Shown: positions 52,330 to 62,875 of the stretch, piece by piece
Layout of the letters: every line of letters starts with the position of its first letter
Numbering within the stretch: the first letter of the stretch is position 1
Source of the DNA: Erwinia sp. ErVv1
GTDB taxonomy: Bacteria > Pseudomonadota > Gammaproteobacteria > Enterobacterales > Enterobacteriaceae
Length of the DNA stretch: 64,000 nucleotides
Assembly: GCF_900068895.1 (NCBI RefSeq)
Contig: NZ_CDPK01000006.1
Span: 62,001-126,000, forward strand
Direction: 5' to 3'
Made by a program: the position numbers and the translations under genes
Notes under the pieces: generated by a model
The model's database searches: none
Told to the model about the DNA's origin: nothing
Seen by the model: the letters and a program-made list of their open reading frames with translations, nothing else

Positions 52330-52650
52330 AATTATGGCGCGGGAAGGTTTGCGGGTAGGGCCAGTCGCGGGAAGGTTGTAGGGGTCGCCTACGGGTGGGG
52401 CCCGGTGCCTGGCGGTCCTCGCGCCGCGCGTTGCGCGGTTCCTTCGCTCCGTTCGTCGACCTTTCGGACCGGGCATGACGGGACGTCCCTGTCCCGGCAT
52501 GCCCTTGTGCCAGCATCCCTGCTGGCCCATCCGGGTCTTCCTCTCTCCACTCAGCGCTGCGGATTGCCTGTCCCCGGGCCCCACCCGCCTGCTCCTCTTG
52601 CATTGTGCTGGCTGCGGGTAAGAGCGGTTCCGGGGGTAACATAAACTCTT
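52330..52650 (-). repeat. Mosaic repeat, inverted divergent copy A
   Basis: Read on the minus strand this GC-rich stretch follows the same order of blocks as the two copies downstream: CCGCAGCGCTG, then CAGCAGGGATGCTGG, then GGGACGTCCCG, then CGCAACGCGCGGCGCGAGGA. It also shares ATTGTGCTGGCTGCGGGTAA with the plus-strand copies' ends. Frames of 100-120 codons crossing it are composition artefacts. Confidence 0.6.
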
Positions 52651-52852
52651 TCGGCAGGTTTGGAAGAGGAAGAACTCTGCAAATAAGAAAACTTCTGTGC
52701 TAAAAATTCAGTGCCATTGGCTGGGCAGGCGCTATCAAAAGCACATTACCGGATTACCTGCTAGTGGGCCGGGCGGGCTACAAAGCCTGAGCGCTATTAG
52801 GGCTTAACTGGAAGTCGTGCTGATGATACCTGCGGAGACTAAAGGGTTTTAC

Positions 52853-53191
52853 TAAAAGCAACTCAGCAGCCTGAGAGGTGGACAATCCCTGCGGGTGACG
52901 GGCATTCCGCAGCGCTGCGGCGAAGATGTAAGGCCAGGCGAGGGCAGCAGGGATGCTGCACTCAGGGAGTGGCGGGCAGGACGCCCGCTCGCGACCGGGC
53001 CGTCCGGCCTGGAGCCGGAGCCAAAGGCACCACGTAACGCGTGGCGTGAGGACGCCCGGCGAACGCTGGGATTGTCCACCGGCATCGCAGGTATTGCAGC
53101 CTGCACAACTTACCAGGTAACCAGCGGGGTGGCGGAATGCCTGTCACCGGGCCCCCATCCGTTGCTGCTTTAACATTGTGCTGGCTGCGGG
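52853..53191 (+). repeat. Mosaic repeat, direct copy B (339-bp period)
   Basis: From TAAAAGCAACTC to ATTGTGCTGGCTGCGGG this 339-base unit is followed directly by a second, nearly identical copy beginning at 53192. Shared blocks include GAGGTGGACAATCCCTGCGG, CATTCCGCAGCGCTGCGGCG and ACCACGTAACGCGTGGCGTG, the last containing an ACGCGT palindrome. No gene is credible within it. Confidence 0.85.
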
Positions 53192-53460
53192 TAAAAGCAA
53201 CTCAAAAACCTGAGAGGTGGACAATCCCTGCGGTTGACGGGCATTCCGCAGCGCTGCGGCGAAGACGTAAGGCCAGGCGAGGGCAGCAGGGATGCTGCTC
53301 TCAGGGAGCGGCGGGCAGGACGCCCGCTCGCGACCGGGCCGTCCGGGCCGGAGCCGGAGCCAAAGGCACCACGTAACGCGTGGCGTGAGGACGCCCGGCG
53401 AACGCTGGGATTGTCCACCGGCTTCGCAGGTATTGCAGCCCAAACAACTAACCAGCCAAC
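53192..53460 (+). repeat. Mosaic repeat, direct copy C
   Basis: Repeats the first 250 bases or so of copy B with roughly one difference in twenty, then diverges into a 57-bp tandem array. Together B and C form a direct repeat able to recombine. Confidence 0.85.
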
Positions 53461-53560
53461 GCTGGGATTGTCCACCGGCATCGCAGGTATTGCAGCCCAA
53501 ACAACTAACCGGCAAACGCTGGGATTGCCCACCGAAACAGCGGGTATGCAACTTGCGCGT
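53401..53560 (+). repeat. 57-bp tandem repeat, two full units and a decayed third
   Basis: Units 53401-53457 and 53458-53514 differ at about three positions and start AACGCTGGGATTGTCCACCG; a third (53515 on) matches at its beginning and then diverges. One such block also ends copy B near 53063. The unit length is a multiple of three, which creates long but meaningless frames. Confidence 0.85.
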
Positions 53561-53613
53561 CCAGGAGTTAAGCCCGGTCAATGCCGGATTGTCCACCGAC
53601 ACAGCGTCTACCG

Positions 53614-54153
53614 CTATGCTTGTGCTTGCGACAGGGTACGTCCCTGCTCGTTATTACGGCTCAACCAAAGTGACAAAGCTTTTAAAGAATCATCGGTAAA
53701 CTCGTCGCAGCGGGCGGTTATCTCTTCCGGCGTCATCCAGAAAACTTCATCAACTTCCTCTTCCTGCATCGCAAAAGGCCCGTGCGACACGCAGCTGAAC
53801 AGCCCTCCCCATACCCGGCAGTGCTGATCCTCAAAGTAAAACAGACCATGCTCGGCGAAAGGAACGGCGGCAATACCCAGCTCTTCTTCGGCTTCGCGTC
53901 TGGCCGACTCAAGCATCTCCTCCCCGCTCTGCACCACCCCACCGGCAGTTGCATCAAGCATACCCGGCATAAAATCTTTGCTCTCGGTACGACGCTGCAC
54001 CAGAATTTTTCCCATCCCATCGTGTACCACAATATAGGTTGCGCGATGGCGCAAACACTGTGCCCGCATCTGCGCACGGCTGGACTGTGCAATAACCTCG
54101 TTATCTTCGTTAACGATATCTACCCATTCCGTGCCGCGATCTTGCTCGACCAT
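53614..54153 (-). CDS. yfcD: Nudix hydrolase YfcD
   Basis: A 179-residue Nudix protein close to E. coli YfcD (180). The Nudix box starts at [20 protein letters not shown] and continues ELGI, so all Glu ligands are present. [18 protein letters not shown] is the IPP isomerase-like N-terminal strand. The substrate is unknown. The repeat region lies directly downstream. Confidence 0.95.
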   Translation of the reverse strand: MVEQDRGTEWVDIVNEDNEVIAQSSRAQMRAQCLRHRATYIVVHDGMGKILVQRRTESKDFMPGMLDATAGGVVQSGEEMLESARREAEEELGIAAVPFAEHGLFYFEDQHCRVWGGLFSCVSHGPFAMQEEEVDEVFWMTPEEITARCDEFTDDSLKALSLWLSRNNEQGRTLSQAQA

Positions 54154-54248
54154 CCGTAACCCTTATTCGTTCTGGCGCTTTGCGCTCGTTGATTCGTGCC
54201 CGCGCAGTTTGCCACGAGCGACCAAAAATTAATAATCCTTCGATGTCC

Positions 54249-55016
<768 letters not shown>

Positions 55017-55112
55017 TCAAAAAGGATGTGCTTTACTGCACCCTGTGTCAGATTCACCTAAGCTAATAGCAGGCTGTTAGATGATTAACACCACTCTAAA
55101 AGGACATTCAGC

Positions 55113-56006
55113 ATGCACATTTTACTGACGGGCGGTACCGGCCTGATTGGCAGCCATCTTATCCCCCGCCTGTTACAGCGCGGCGACAGCGTCAGCGTGG
55201 TCACCCGTAATGTGGCCAGCGCACGCAGCAAGCTGGACGAGCGGGTCAACCTGTGGTCAGGGCTGGAGCAGCAGCGCGATCTTAACGCCGTTGACGCCGT
55301 TATCAATCTGGCGGGCGAACCCATCGCCGATAAGCGCTGGAGCGACACGCAGAAGCAGCGGCTGTGTGAAAGCCGCTGGCAGATAACCGAGCGCCTTACT
55401 GCCCTGATACATGCCAGCAGTACACCGCCCTCGGTATTTATCTCCGGTTCCGCCACCGGCTACTACGGTGATGCTGGCGATGTGGTACTGACCGAAGATG
55501 ATCCCGGTCACGACGAATTTACACACCAGCTCTGCGCGCGCTGGGAGTCGCTGGCGCTGGCGGCAGAAAGTGACCAGACGCGCGTCTGCCTGCTGCGTAC
55601 CGGCGTGGTACTGGCGAAAGAGGGCGGCGCCCTGAGCAAAATGAAGCTGCCCTTTAAGCTGGGTATAGGCGGGCCGATCGGCACCGGTAAGCAGTATATG
55701 CCGTGGATCCACCTTGAGGATATGCTAAGCGCTATTCTCTGGCTGTTGGATAGCAGCAGCCTGCGCGGTCCGTTCAATATGGTTGCTCCCTACGCGGTGC
55801 GCAACGAACAGTTTGCCGCTACCCTGGGAGAAGCAATGCACCGCCCGGCCTTTATGCGTACCCCGGCCAGCGCGATAAAGCTGATGATGGGAGAGTCATC
55901 GGTATTGGTACTCGGTGGTCAGCACGTGCTACCGAAGCGGCTGGAGGAATCGGGATTTGATTTCCGCTGGTATCAGCTGGATGAGGCGCTTAAGAATGTG
56001 GTCTGA
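55113..56006 (+). CDS. yfcH: NAD-dependent epimerase-like protein YfcH
   Basis: A 297-residue extended SDR protein of the TIGR01777 group. The Rossmann motif is [39 protein letters not shown] (active-site Tyr) and the C-terminal DUF1731 region ([16 protein letters not shown]) are typical. The substrate is not known. AAAAGGACA precedes the ATG. Confidence 0.95.
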   Translation: MHILLTGGTGLIGSHLIPRLLQRGDSVSVVTRNVASARSKLDERVNLWSGLEQQRDLNAVDAVINLAGEPIADKRWSDTQKQRLCESRWQITERLTALIHASSTPPSVFISGSATGYYGDAGDVVLTEDDPGHDEFTHQLCARWESLALAAESDQTRVCLLRTGVVLAKEGGALSKMKLPFKLGIGGPIGTGKQYMPWIHLEDMLSAILWLLDSSSLRGPFNMVAPYAVRNEQFAATLGEAMHRPAFMRTPASAIKLMMGESSVLVLGGQHVLPKRLEESGFDFRWYQLDEALKNVV

Positions 56007-56196
56007 ACCACAGGGACCGCGACCTGAACGGTAACACCGTATCAGCCGACATACGCACACATACTGGCCCCAGGCGTCAGGATGCCTGTTTTCGTCGCTA
56101 TGCGATAACCGCGCCGCATTCCGTATCATCCCGGCGCGCGGCGCGGAGGATCCTGTTAACTTTCAGCTAACACCGTTACCTCAGAGCGAAACCCGT

Positions 56197-56970
56197 CTAC
56201 TTCAGCACCCCGGAGAGAAACTGCTGCAGGCGCGGGCTTTTGGGATTATTGAACAGCTCGTCCGGCGGCCCCTCCTCCTCTATTTTTCCCTGATGCAGGA
56301 AAATCACATGGCTTGAGACGTGACGGGCGAACTCCATTTCGTGGGTGACAACCACCATGGTTTTGCCCTCCTCCGCCAGCTTCTGCATAATCCGTAGCAC
56401 CTCGCCCACCAGCTCCGGGTCGAGCGCCGAGGTCGGTTCATCAAACAGCAGCACCTCTGGCTCCATCGCCAGCGCACGCGCAATGGACACGCGCTGCTGC
56501 TGGCCGCCCGACAGGTGGACCGGATATTTCGCCCGGGCGCGCTCGTCAATCCCGACCTTCTCCAGATAACGGATGGCACGATCGTGCGCGTCGGCCTTGC
56601 TCAGCCCGAGAACCTGCATCGGCGCTTCCATAACGTTTTGCAGCACCGTCATGTGACTCCACAGGTTAAAGTGCTGAAACACCATGGTCAGACTAGTGCG
56701 CAGCGCCCGCAGCTGCTCCTTATTGGACACTTTAAGCTGACCGTCGGTATCGCGCACCAGGTTAATGGTCTGGTTATTAACAGAAAGCGTCCCTTCGCTG
56801 GGTTTCTCCAGAAAATTAATACAGCGCAGGAAGGTACTTTTTCCCGACCCCGATGAACCGATAATACTGATCACATCACCGGCGTCAGCCCGCAGTGATA
56901 CGCCCTTCAGCACCTCATGCTCACCGTAGCGCTTATGCAGTTCAGTTACGTTTAATTTATTTTCGGCCAT
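56197..56970 (-). CDS. hisP: Histidine/basic amino acid ABC transporter ATPase
   Basis: A 257-residue ABC ATPase. Walker [10 protein letters not shown], signature [15 protein letters not shown], Walker [13 protein letters not shown] and the H-loop VVTHEM are complete. Start 56970 ([11 protein letters not shown]) aligns with HisP; an in-frame TTG at 56982 overlaps hisM. It is last in the hisJQMP cluster. Confidence 0.97.
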   Translation of the reverse strand: MAENKLNVTELHKRYGEHEVLKGVSLRADAGDVISIIGSSGSGKSTFLRCINFLEKPSEGTLSVNNQTINLVRDTDGQLKVSNKEQLRALRTSLTMVFQHFNLWSHMTVLQNVMEAPMQVLGLSKADAHDRAIRYLEKVGIDERARAKYPVHLSGGQQQRVSIARALAMEPEVLLFDEPTSALDPELVGEVLRIMQKLAEEGKTMVVVTHEMEFARHVSSHVIFLHQGKIEEEGPPDELFNNPKSPRLQQFLSGVLK

Positions 56971-56978
56971 AGTTTTGC

Positions 56979-57695
56979 TCAATGAGTCGATGAGGGTTTA
57001 ACGTGCGCCAGCCAGCGTTTCTCCGCCATGCGGAACAGACTAATCAACACATACGAGATAATCAGGTAGAGGATGGCGGCAATGCCAAACGCCACGAACG
57101 GCTGATAGGTGGCGGAGTTAATATCCCGCGCTACCTTCAGCAGGTCCGGTACGGTCGCGGTAAAAGCCAGCGCCGTGGAGTGCAGCATCAGGATCACTTC
57201 ATTACTGTAGGCCGGCAGCGCGGTGCGCAGTGCGGAGGGCAGAATAATGCAGCGATAGAGTTTAAAAGGAGAAAAGCCATAAGCGCGGGCCGCTTCAATT
57301 TCACCATAAGGGACGGCACGGATCGCACCGGCGAAGATCTCGGTGGTATAGGCACAGGTGTTCAGCGTCAGTGCCAGCAGCGTACAGTTCAGCCCGCTGC
57401 GGAAGAACGCGTTAAGCAATTCGTTGCCCTTCACCACTTCAAGCGTGTACATACCGGAATAGAAGATCAGCAGTTGAACATAGAGCGGCGTGCCGCGAAA
57501 AATATAGGTAAACAGCCAAACCGGAAAGCGCACCGCCCTGATGGGGGAAACGCGGGCAATGGCCAGCAGTACTGCCAGACATCCACCCAGCACAACGGAA
57601 ATAATCAGCAGCCACAGGGTAATCGCCACGCCGGAAAAGCGATAACCGTCCGTCCACAGCAGGGCTTTCCAGTATTCCTGAATAATATCGATCAT
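56979..57695 (-). CDS. hisM: Histidine/basic amino acid ABC transporter permease HisM
   Basis: A 238-residue inner-membrane permease with five predicted helices and the EAA-type loop [20 protein letters not shown] that contacts HisP. It overlaps hisQ by four bases. Confidence 0.97.
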   Translation of the reverse strand: MIDIIQEYWKALLWTDGYRFSGVAITLWLLIISVVLGGCLAVLLAIARVSPIRAVRFPVWLFTYIFRGTPLYVQLLIFYSGMYTLEVVKGNELLNAFFRSGLNCTLLALTLNTCAYTTEIFAGAIRAVPYGEIEAARAYGFSPFKLYRCIILPSALRTALPAYSNEVILMLHSTALAFTATVPDLLKVARDINSATYQPFVAFGIAAILYLIISYVLISLFRMAEKRWLAHVKPSSTH

Positions 57696-58378
57696 AAGTC
57701 AGCCCTTTTTACACCCACCGAATACCGGCGTTCCAGCCACCACAACACGCCGTTAGAGAGCGTGGTAAATATCAGATAGATAATGCCGGCCACGATGGCA
57801 AACCAAAACGGCTGCCAGGTGCTTTTTCCCGCCAGCTGCGTTGCCTTAACCACATCTTCCAGCCCCAGTAATGAAACCAGCGCCGTTGCTTTGAGGATTA
57901 CCTGCCAGTTATTACCTATACCGGGCAGCGCATAACGCATCATCGCCGGGAACAAAATGCGGCGGAAAGTCTGTGAAGAGGAGAAGCCGAACGCCGTCGC
58001 TGCTTCCACCTGCCCTTTTGGCACCGCCATCCAGGCCCCGCGAAAGGTCTCGGTAAAGTACGCGCCATAGATGAAACCGAGCGTAATAATACCGGCCACC
58101 ATCGGATCGATATCAAACTGGCTAAGCCCCAGCAGGTCGGTAAGCTGGTTAAGGGCAATTTGCAGGCCGTAAAAAATCAGCAGCATCAGAACCAGATCGG
58201 GCACACCGCGAATTAAAGTGGTGTAGCCTTCAAAGATTATCCGCAGTGGACGATTAGAGGAGAGTTTGGCGCCCGCACCAACTAAACCGAGGATGACCGA
58301 CAGCAGCACCGAGCTGAGAGCCAGCTCAAGCGTAACCAACGCGCCCCTGAAAATGACATCAGAATATCCATACAGCAT
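57692..58378 (-). CDS. hisQ: Histidine/basic amino acid ABC transporter permease HisQ
   Basis: A 228-residue permease paired with HisM. The EAA loop is VEAATAFGFSSSQTFRRILFP, and GIGNNWQVILKATALVSLLG follows. Start 58378 (MLYGYSDVI) matches E. coli HisQ. A hairpin in the gap after hisJ may lower permease expression relative to the binding protein. Confidence 0.97.
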   Translation of the reverse strand: MLYGYSDVIFRGALVTLELALSSVLLSVILGLVGAGAKLSSNRPLRIIFEGYTTLIRGVPDLVLMLLIFYGLQIALNQLTDLLGLSQFDIDPMVAGIITLGFIYGAYFTETFRGAWMAVPKGQVEAATAFGFSSSQTFRRILFPAMMRYALPGIGNNWQVILKATALVSLLGLEDVVKATQLAGKSTWQPFWFAIVAGIIYLIFTTLSNGVLWWLERRYSVGVKRADL

Positions 58379-58424
58379 AAGCATTTCCTGTCTTAAATTT
58401 CACTACGCGTTTTACCGACAGCAG

Positions 58425-58470
58425 GCAGGTAAAACAGGGGCCGCCATTTTCGGCAAGCCCCCCTGACAGG
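58425..58470 (-). terminator. Partial hairpin between hisJ and hisQ
   Basis: On the minus strand CAGGGGGGCTTGCC pairs imperfectly with GGCGGCCCCTG around GAAAAT. It lies after the binding-protein gene, where a processing or attenuating hairpin usually sets more binding protein than permease. Confidence 0.45.
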
Positions 58471-58475
58471 TTTTC

Positions 58476-59258
58476 TTAACCGCCGTACACGTCAAAGTCG
58501 AAATATTTTTTAGCCAGCTTGTCGTAGGTGCCATCTTTGCGCATCGATTCAAAAGCTTTGTCGATGGCCGCTTTCAGATCGGTTTCATCTTTGCGCATGC
58601 CTATACCGGTTCCCACGCCAAAGATCTTCTCATCCTTCACCGCCGGACCGGCAAAAGCAAAGTTTTTACCCGCAGGCTGTTTCAGGAACCCTTCGCTGGC
58701 GGCAACCTCATCCTGGAAAGCCGCATCAATTCGACCCGCCGTCAGATCCTGATACACCTGGTCCTGGTTTGCATAAGGCGTGATGGTTACGCCTTTTGGA
58801 CGCCACTCCTGATTTGCATAGGTTTCCTGCGTGGTACCCTGAAGCAGTCCGATAGTTTTGCCCTTCAGCGAGTCCACTGTTGGCAACAGTTTGGAACCTT
58901 TAGGCGCAATCAGACGGGCATTGGCTGCAAATAATTTTTCAGAGAAGGCGATCTCCTGCTGACGTTTTTCGGTAATCGAGAGGGAAGAGATAATGGCATC
59001 AATCTTCTTCGCCTTAAGCGAGGGGATCAGCGCGTCAAAATCGCTCTCTACATACGTACATTTGGTCCCCATACGTTTGCAGATCTCGTTAGCGAGATCG
59101 ATATCAAACCCAACCAGCTGCCCCTGGGCATTCTTTGATTCAAAAGGGGCATAGGTAGGATCGTTACCAATGCGCAGCGTCTTCGGTGCGGCAGCAAATG
59201 CGCTACCTGCGGAAGAGAGAGCCAGCAGCAGAGAAAGAGCCAGGACCTGCTTTTTCAT
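58476..59258 (-). CDS. hisJ: Lys/Arg/Orn/His periplasmic binding protein (HisJ/ArgT)
   Basis: A 260-residue periplasmic protein of SBP family 3. A signal peptide occupies residues 1-23 ([19 protein letters not shown]). Ligand motifs [32 protein letters not shown] and [14 protein letters not shown] are shared by HisJ and ArgT, and the sequence mixes features of both. E. coli carries argT and hisJ in tandem; here only one is present. I use hisJ for its position and C-terminus FDFDVYGG; ArgT is possible. Confidence 0.9.
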   Translation of the reverse strand: MKKQVLALSLLLALSSAGSAFAAAPKTLRIGNDPTYAPFESKNAQGQLVGFDIDLANEICKRMGTKCTYVESDFDALIPSLKAKKIDAIISSLSITEKRQQEIAFSEKLFAANARLIAPKGSKLLPTVDSLKGKTIGLLQGTTQETYANQEWRPKGVTITPYANQDQVYQDLTAGRIDAAFQDEVAASEGFLKQPAGKNFAFAGPAVKDEKIFGVGTGIGMRKDETDLKAAIDKAFESMRKDGTYDKLAKKYFDFDVYGG

Positions 59259-59539
59259 AGATTACCCTCAAGATGAACTTTTATTATGGCGTTATGATCT
59301 GTTCGCGCCGTTATGGCCAATGTTATTTGCAGGTTTCATGCCACTTTTACGCGGGTGTGCCCCACGGTTGCGCAGTCCGGTCGCCACGCTCGGTTACAGC
59401 GTAAGCGCCCGGATTCTGAGGAAATATATAGCAGATTTGTTGAGGCGGAGCGGCGGCAATGTTGCATTTTGGTGCAGCAGATGCACGAAATGCGATTCAG
59501 CGCCCGCTATTGCACTAATATTGGGCAGGGAAGCGAATC
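59259..59539. promoter_or_regulatory. hisJ upstream region
   Basis: The 281 bases between hisJ and ubiX contain no gene; frames of 90-130 codons on the plus strand are Cys/Arg-rich and unsupported. The hisJ promoter is expected here. Confidence 0.4.
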
Positions 59540-60109
59540 TTATGCACCCTGCCAGCGCGTAAACAGATCCTTATCAAGTTCGATATCAAACTGATCTATC
59601 ACCCTGTTAACCGTCTGATCGACAATATCCATAATCTGCTGCGGACGGTGATAGAAGGCAGGAACGGGGGGCATAATGATTGCGCCTAACTCGGCCGCGC
59701 TGGTCATCATACGCAGGTGCCCAAGGTGCAGCGGCGTTTCCCTTACGCAAAGTACCAGCCGACGACGCTCCTTAAGCACCACATCTGCCGCGCGGGTTAG
59801 CAGCCCGTCGGTGTAGCTGTGAACAATGCCGGAAAGGGTTTTCATTGAGCACGGCAGGATAGCCATCCCCTCGGTCTTAAATGAGCCAGAGGAGATGCTG
59901 GCAGCAATATCGCGCGCATCGTGAACCACATCGGCCATCGCCTGGACCTCACGCAGCGAATAATCGCTCTCCAGCGCCAGGGTTTGTCGCGCCGCCTGAC
60001 TCATTACCAGGTGCGTTTCCACCCCGCTGACCTGCTGCAATATTTGCAGCGTGCGAACGCCATAAATCACGCCGCTGGCGCCTGAAATGCCAATAATGAG
60101 TCGTTTCAT
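59540..60109 (-). CDS. ubiX: Flavin prenyltransferase UbiX
   Basis: A 189-residue flavoprotein-fold enzyme that makes the prenylated FMN needed by UbiD in ubiquinone synthesis. GISGASGVIYGVR is the FMN loop, PCSMKTLSGIVHSYTDGLLTRAADV and CVRETPLHLGHLRMM are conserved active-site blocks. It follows purF on the same strand. Confidence 0.97.
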   Translation of the reverse strand: MKRLIIGISGASGVIYGVRTLQILQQVSGVETHLVMSQAARQTLALESDYSLREVQAMADVVHDARDIAASISSGSFKTEGMAILPCSMKTLSGIVHSYTDGLLTRAADVVLKERRRLVLCVRETPLHLGHLRMMTSAAELGAIIMPPVPAFYHRPQQIMDIVDQTVNRVIDQFDIELDKDLFTRWQGA

Positions 60110-60151
60110 GGTTAACCTGCTTTAATCATTGAAAGGCCAGCTCCCGCCCGC

Positions 60152-60191
60152 CAAAAAAACAAATGGGCCGGAATCGCTTCCAGCCCATCAA
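60152..60191 (-). terminator. Rho-independent terminator of purF
   Basis: On the minus strand ATGGGCTGGAA pairs with TTCCGGCCCAT (one G-T) around GCGA, followed by TTGTTTTTTT. It lies 27 bases after the purF stop. Confidence 0.85.
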
Positions 60192-60216
60192 CTCTGTTGC
60201 ACTCTCGCTAAGGGTA

Positions 60217-61734
60217 TTAGCCTTCGTTGTGCATTTCCAGGTTTTCTACTTCATTCTGACGCGCCATTGCTTTGGCATCGTCATTGCGTAACGACTGGAG
60301 ATACTCAAGATAGCGCTGATCGACATCTTTGGTCACGTAGATACCGTTAAAGACCGAGCACTCAAACTGAACGATATCCGGGTTTTCTTCACGTACGGCT
60401 TCGATCAGGTCATCCAGATCCTGGAACACCAGCGCATCTGCACCAATCAGCTGGCGGATCTCTTCCACTTCACGTCCGTGCGCAATCAGTTCCGTCGCGC
60501 TGGGCATATCAATGCCATAGACGTTAGGGAAACGCACTTCCGGTGCCGCTGAGGCAAGGTAGACTTTTTTCGCGCCTGCCTCACGGGCCATCTCGATAAT
60601 CTGTTCGGAGGTGGTCCCACGCACGATGGAATCATCAACCAGCAGGACGTTCTTGCCGCGAAACTCCGCGCGGTTAGCGTTCAGCTTACGGCGCACGGCG
60701 CTGCGGCGCTGGTGCTGCCCCGGCATGATAAAGGTGCGGCCGACATAGCGGTTTTTAACAAAGCCCTGACGATACGGCTTGTCGAGGATACGGGCGATCT
60801 CCAGCGCGATATCGCAGGAGGTTTCCGGAATAGGGATCACCACATCAATATCCAGATCTTCCCACTCACGGGCAATTTTCGCGCCCAGTTTGGTGCCCAT
60901 GCGCACCCGTGCACTGTAGACGGAGATTTTGTCCAGGAACGAGTCCGGGCGGGCAAAATAGACGTACTCAAACAGGCAGGGATTGAATTTCGGGTTTTCC
61001 GCGCACTGACGGGTGAAAAGCTGGCCCTTCTCGGTCACATAGACCGCTTCGCCCGGCGCCACATCGCGCAGGAATTCAAAGCCCAGGGTATCCAGCGCCA
61101 CGCTCTCAGAGGCCACCATATATTCACAGCGACCGTCCTGCATGCCGCGTTTGCCGATAACCAGCGGGCGAATGCCGTTAGGATCGCGGAAAGCGACCAG
61201 GCCATGGCCAATAATCATTGCCACGCAGGCGTAAGCGCCGCGAACGTGCTGATGCACGGCCGCAACCGCCGAAAAAATATTCTCTGCTTCCAGCGGGTAG
61301 TGCTGAAAACGATCCAGCTCCTGCGCAAAGATATTCAGCAGGATTTCAGAATCGGAGGTGGTATTCACGTGACGACGACCGCTTTCAAACAGCGCGCGGC
61401 GCAGTTCGTGGGCATTGGTCAGGTTACCATTATGCGCAAGTGTGATGCCGAAAGGCGAGTTGACGTAGAAGGGCTGCGCTTCAGAAGCACTTGAGCTTCC
61501 GGCAGTAGGATAGCGTACGTGGCCAATCCCCATATTCCCCTGCAAACGCTGCATATGGCGGGCTTCAAATACATCGCTAACCAGACCGTTTGCTTTACGC
61601 AGGCGGAAGCAATTCAGTGCATCGATGGTGACAATGCCAGCGGCATCCTGCCCACGGTGCTGTAGCACCGTTAACGCGTCATAAATCGACTGGTTGACCG
61701 GCATAAAACCGGCGATTCCGACAATACCGCACAT
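60217..61734 (-). CDS. purF: Amidophosphoribosyltransferase
   Basis: A 505-residue enzyme, the first committed step of purine synthesis (PRPP plus glutamine to phosphoribosylamine). The N-terminal glutaminase has its nucleophilic Cys directly after Met (MCGIVGIAG) and the phosphoribosyltransferase domain has the PRPP motif [13 protein letters not shown]. Length equals E. coli PurF. cvpA is 36 bases upstream on the same strand. Confidence 0.98.
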   Translation of the reverse strand: MCGIVGIAGFMPVNQSIYDALTVLQHRGQDAAGIVTIDALNCFRLRKANGLVSDVFEARHMQRLQGNMGIGHVRYPTAGSSSASEAQPFYVNSPFGITLAHNGNLTNAHELRRALFESGRRHVNTTSDSEILLNIFAQELDRFQHYPLEAENIFSAVAAVHQHVRGAYACVAMIIGHGLVAFRDPNGIRPLVIGKRGMQDGRCEYMVASESVALDTLGFEFLRDVAPGEAVYVTEKGQLFTRQCAENPKFNPCLFEYVYFARPDSFLDKISVYSARVRMGTKLGAKIAREWEDLDIDVVIPIPETSCDIALEIARILDKPYRQGFVKNRYVGRTFIMPGQHQRRSAVRRKLNANRAEFRGKNVLLVDDSIVRGTTSEQIIEMAREAGAKKVYLASAAPEVRFPNVYGIDMPSATELIAHGREVEEIRQLIGADALVFQDLDDLIEAVREENPDIVQFECSVFNGIYVTKDVDQRYLEYLQSLRNDDAKAMARQNEVENLEMHNEG

Positions 61735-61770
61735 AGGGTCATTTCCTCATAAGCCGCAACCCCGGCTCAA

Positions 61771-62256
61771 TTACCGGGGCAAAAAACTCGACGTGCTTTT
61801 CAGATAGTCAAAAAACCACCTGATGATGTAGCTGAACTGGGGGACCAGCTGGGACTGTTGCCAGTCCGGGCTTTTAGAAAAGCCGGTGAATGTATCAAGG
61901 AAGAACAGCATCGCCGATACGATCAGCACGCCGCGCAACGCCCCGAAACAGACGCCGAGTACCCGGTCAGTACCCGACAGCCCGGTTTTTTCAACCAGTG
62001 AACCAATAACGTAGTTGACGATGGCCCCGACTAACAGCGTGGCAACGAACAACACCGCAATAGCGATCCCATTTCTGACCAGTTCATCGTTGAATCCAGT
62101 GAGCCAGACGGCCAGGAAGGCGTAATAATGACTGGCGACAAAAAATGCGCATCCCCAGGTGACGAGTGATAAAGCTTCCCGAACGAACCCGCGGATCAGG
62201 CTGACCAGTGCCGAAAAACCGACAACCGCAATAATGACGTAATCTATCCAGACCAT
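61771..62256 (-). CDS. cvpA: Colicin V production protein CvpA
   Basis: A 161-residue inner-membrane protein with four helices (YVIIAVVGFSALVSLI, AIAVLFVATLLVGAIVN and others) and the conserved GLSGTDRVLGVCFGALRGVL loop. It affects envelope and bile stress in enterobacteria. I chose ATG 62256 (MVWIDYVIIA). A GC hairpin (CCCCGG/CCGGGG, 61759-61779) spans its stop codon ahead of purF. Confidence 0.96.
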   Translation of the reverse strand: MVWIDYVIIAVVGFSALVSLIRGFVREALSLVTWGCAFFVASHYYAFLAVWLTGFNDELVRNGIAIAVLFVATLLVGAIVNYVIGSLVEKTGLSGTDRVLGVCFGALRGVLIVSAMLFFLDTFTGFSKSPDWQQSQLVPQFSYIIRWFFDYLKSTSSFLPR

Positions 62257-62679
62257 GAACTCTTCCAGCGACTGTGCCCCTGCCTCAGATCCCGCCTCTT
62301 GTTGCCTGTGAGAAACGTGCTTCACTATGCAGAAAAAGAAGACGTAACCGGAGTTCGGGGCGAATTCTAACAGAAAAAGAAAACGTTTGCGTACGGTTTT
62401 CCTTTGCCAGTTTAATTAAAATGTTGCGCAAAAATAATACGCACTTATGTCGTCTCTCATCCGCTCATGAGGATGCTGCACTCTGATAAAGTAATCATTT
62501 GATTCATAATAAATAATGGGGCAACTGGAAGTGATAATGCAAGGGACTCAGGCGCGCGATTAACTGCTTTGTAAGGCTGAGGCTTTTATATTAACAGGTA
62601 CAGACTAACAGTCCGCGGCGCTGAACAACCCTGCGCAATTCACAGGAGCCCTCAATGTTTCCTGTACCCCAATACCCAC
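62257..62679. other. Gene-free region upstream of cvpA
   Basis: The DNA between cvpA and the tandem repeat has no supported ORF. It contains the likely purF-operon promoter and, judging by E. coli, a PurR operator ahead of cvpA. ACGCAAACGTTTTC occurs on the minus strand as GAAAACGTTTGCGT near 62380-62400, a good match to the PurR consensus core. Confidence 0.5.
62380..62397. promoter_or_regulatory. Probable PurR operator of cvpA-purF
   Basis: GAAAACGTTTGCGTAC contains the central ACGTTTGCGT arrangement of PurR sites (consensus ACGCAAACGTTTTCGT, seen here on the opposite strand as ACGCAAACGTTTTC). It lies about 125-140 bases before the cvpA start on the template, as expected for the purF operon, which PurR represses in E. 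coli. Confidence 0.65.
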
Positions 62680-62818
62680 GTTGCTAACACTGCTCCTTCA
62701 TCGCGAGCACCAGCGTGCTTAAGCTGTTCCTTCTTACCGTGAATACCAACGTGCTTAAGCTGTTCCTTCATCGCGAATACCAACGTACTTAAGCGGTTCC
62801 TTCATACCGCGAGCATTT
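62680..62818. repeat. 34-36-bp tandem repeat, four units, between cvpA and dedD
   Basis: Units start at 62680, 62715, 62751 and 62785 and share CGTGCTTAAGCTGTTCCTTC and AATACCAAC. There are no unique spacers. Read on the minus strand each unit offers GAAGGAAC, a ribosome-site-like motif, but no coherent ORF. Confidence 0.85.
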
Positions 62819-62875
62819 AAGCTGACCCGCAGCCCCCGGGATTATCCCTGATCCGGAGGTCTGCGAGGCAGGTTA

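Noticed and set aside
53234..53827. Long plus-strand ORF with 19-residue repeats
   Set aside because: The repeats follow from the 57-bp DNA array being a multiple of three; the frame runs antisense into yfcD and has no supporting features.
62680..62818. CRISPR array
   Set aside because: The repeat units abut directly with no unique spacers, there are only four, and no cas gene is nearby.
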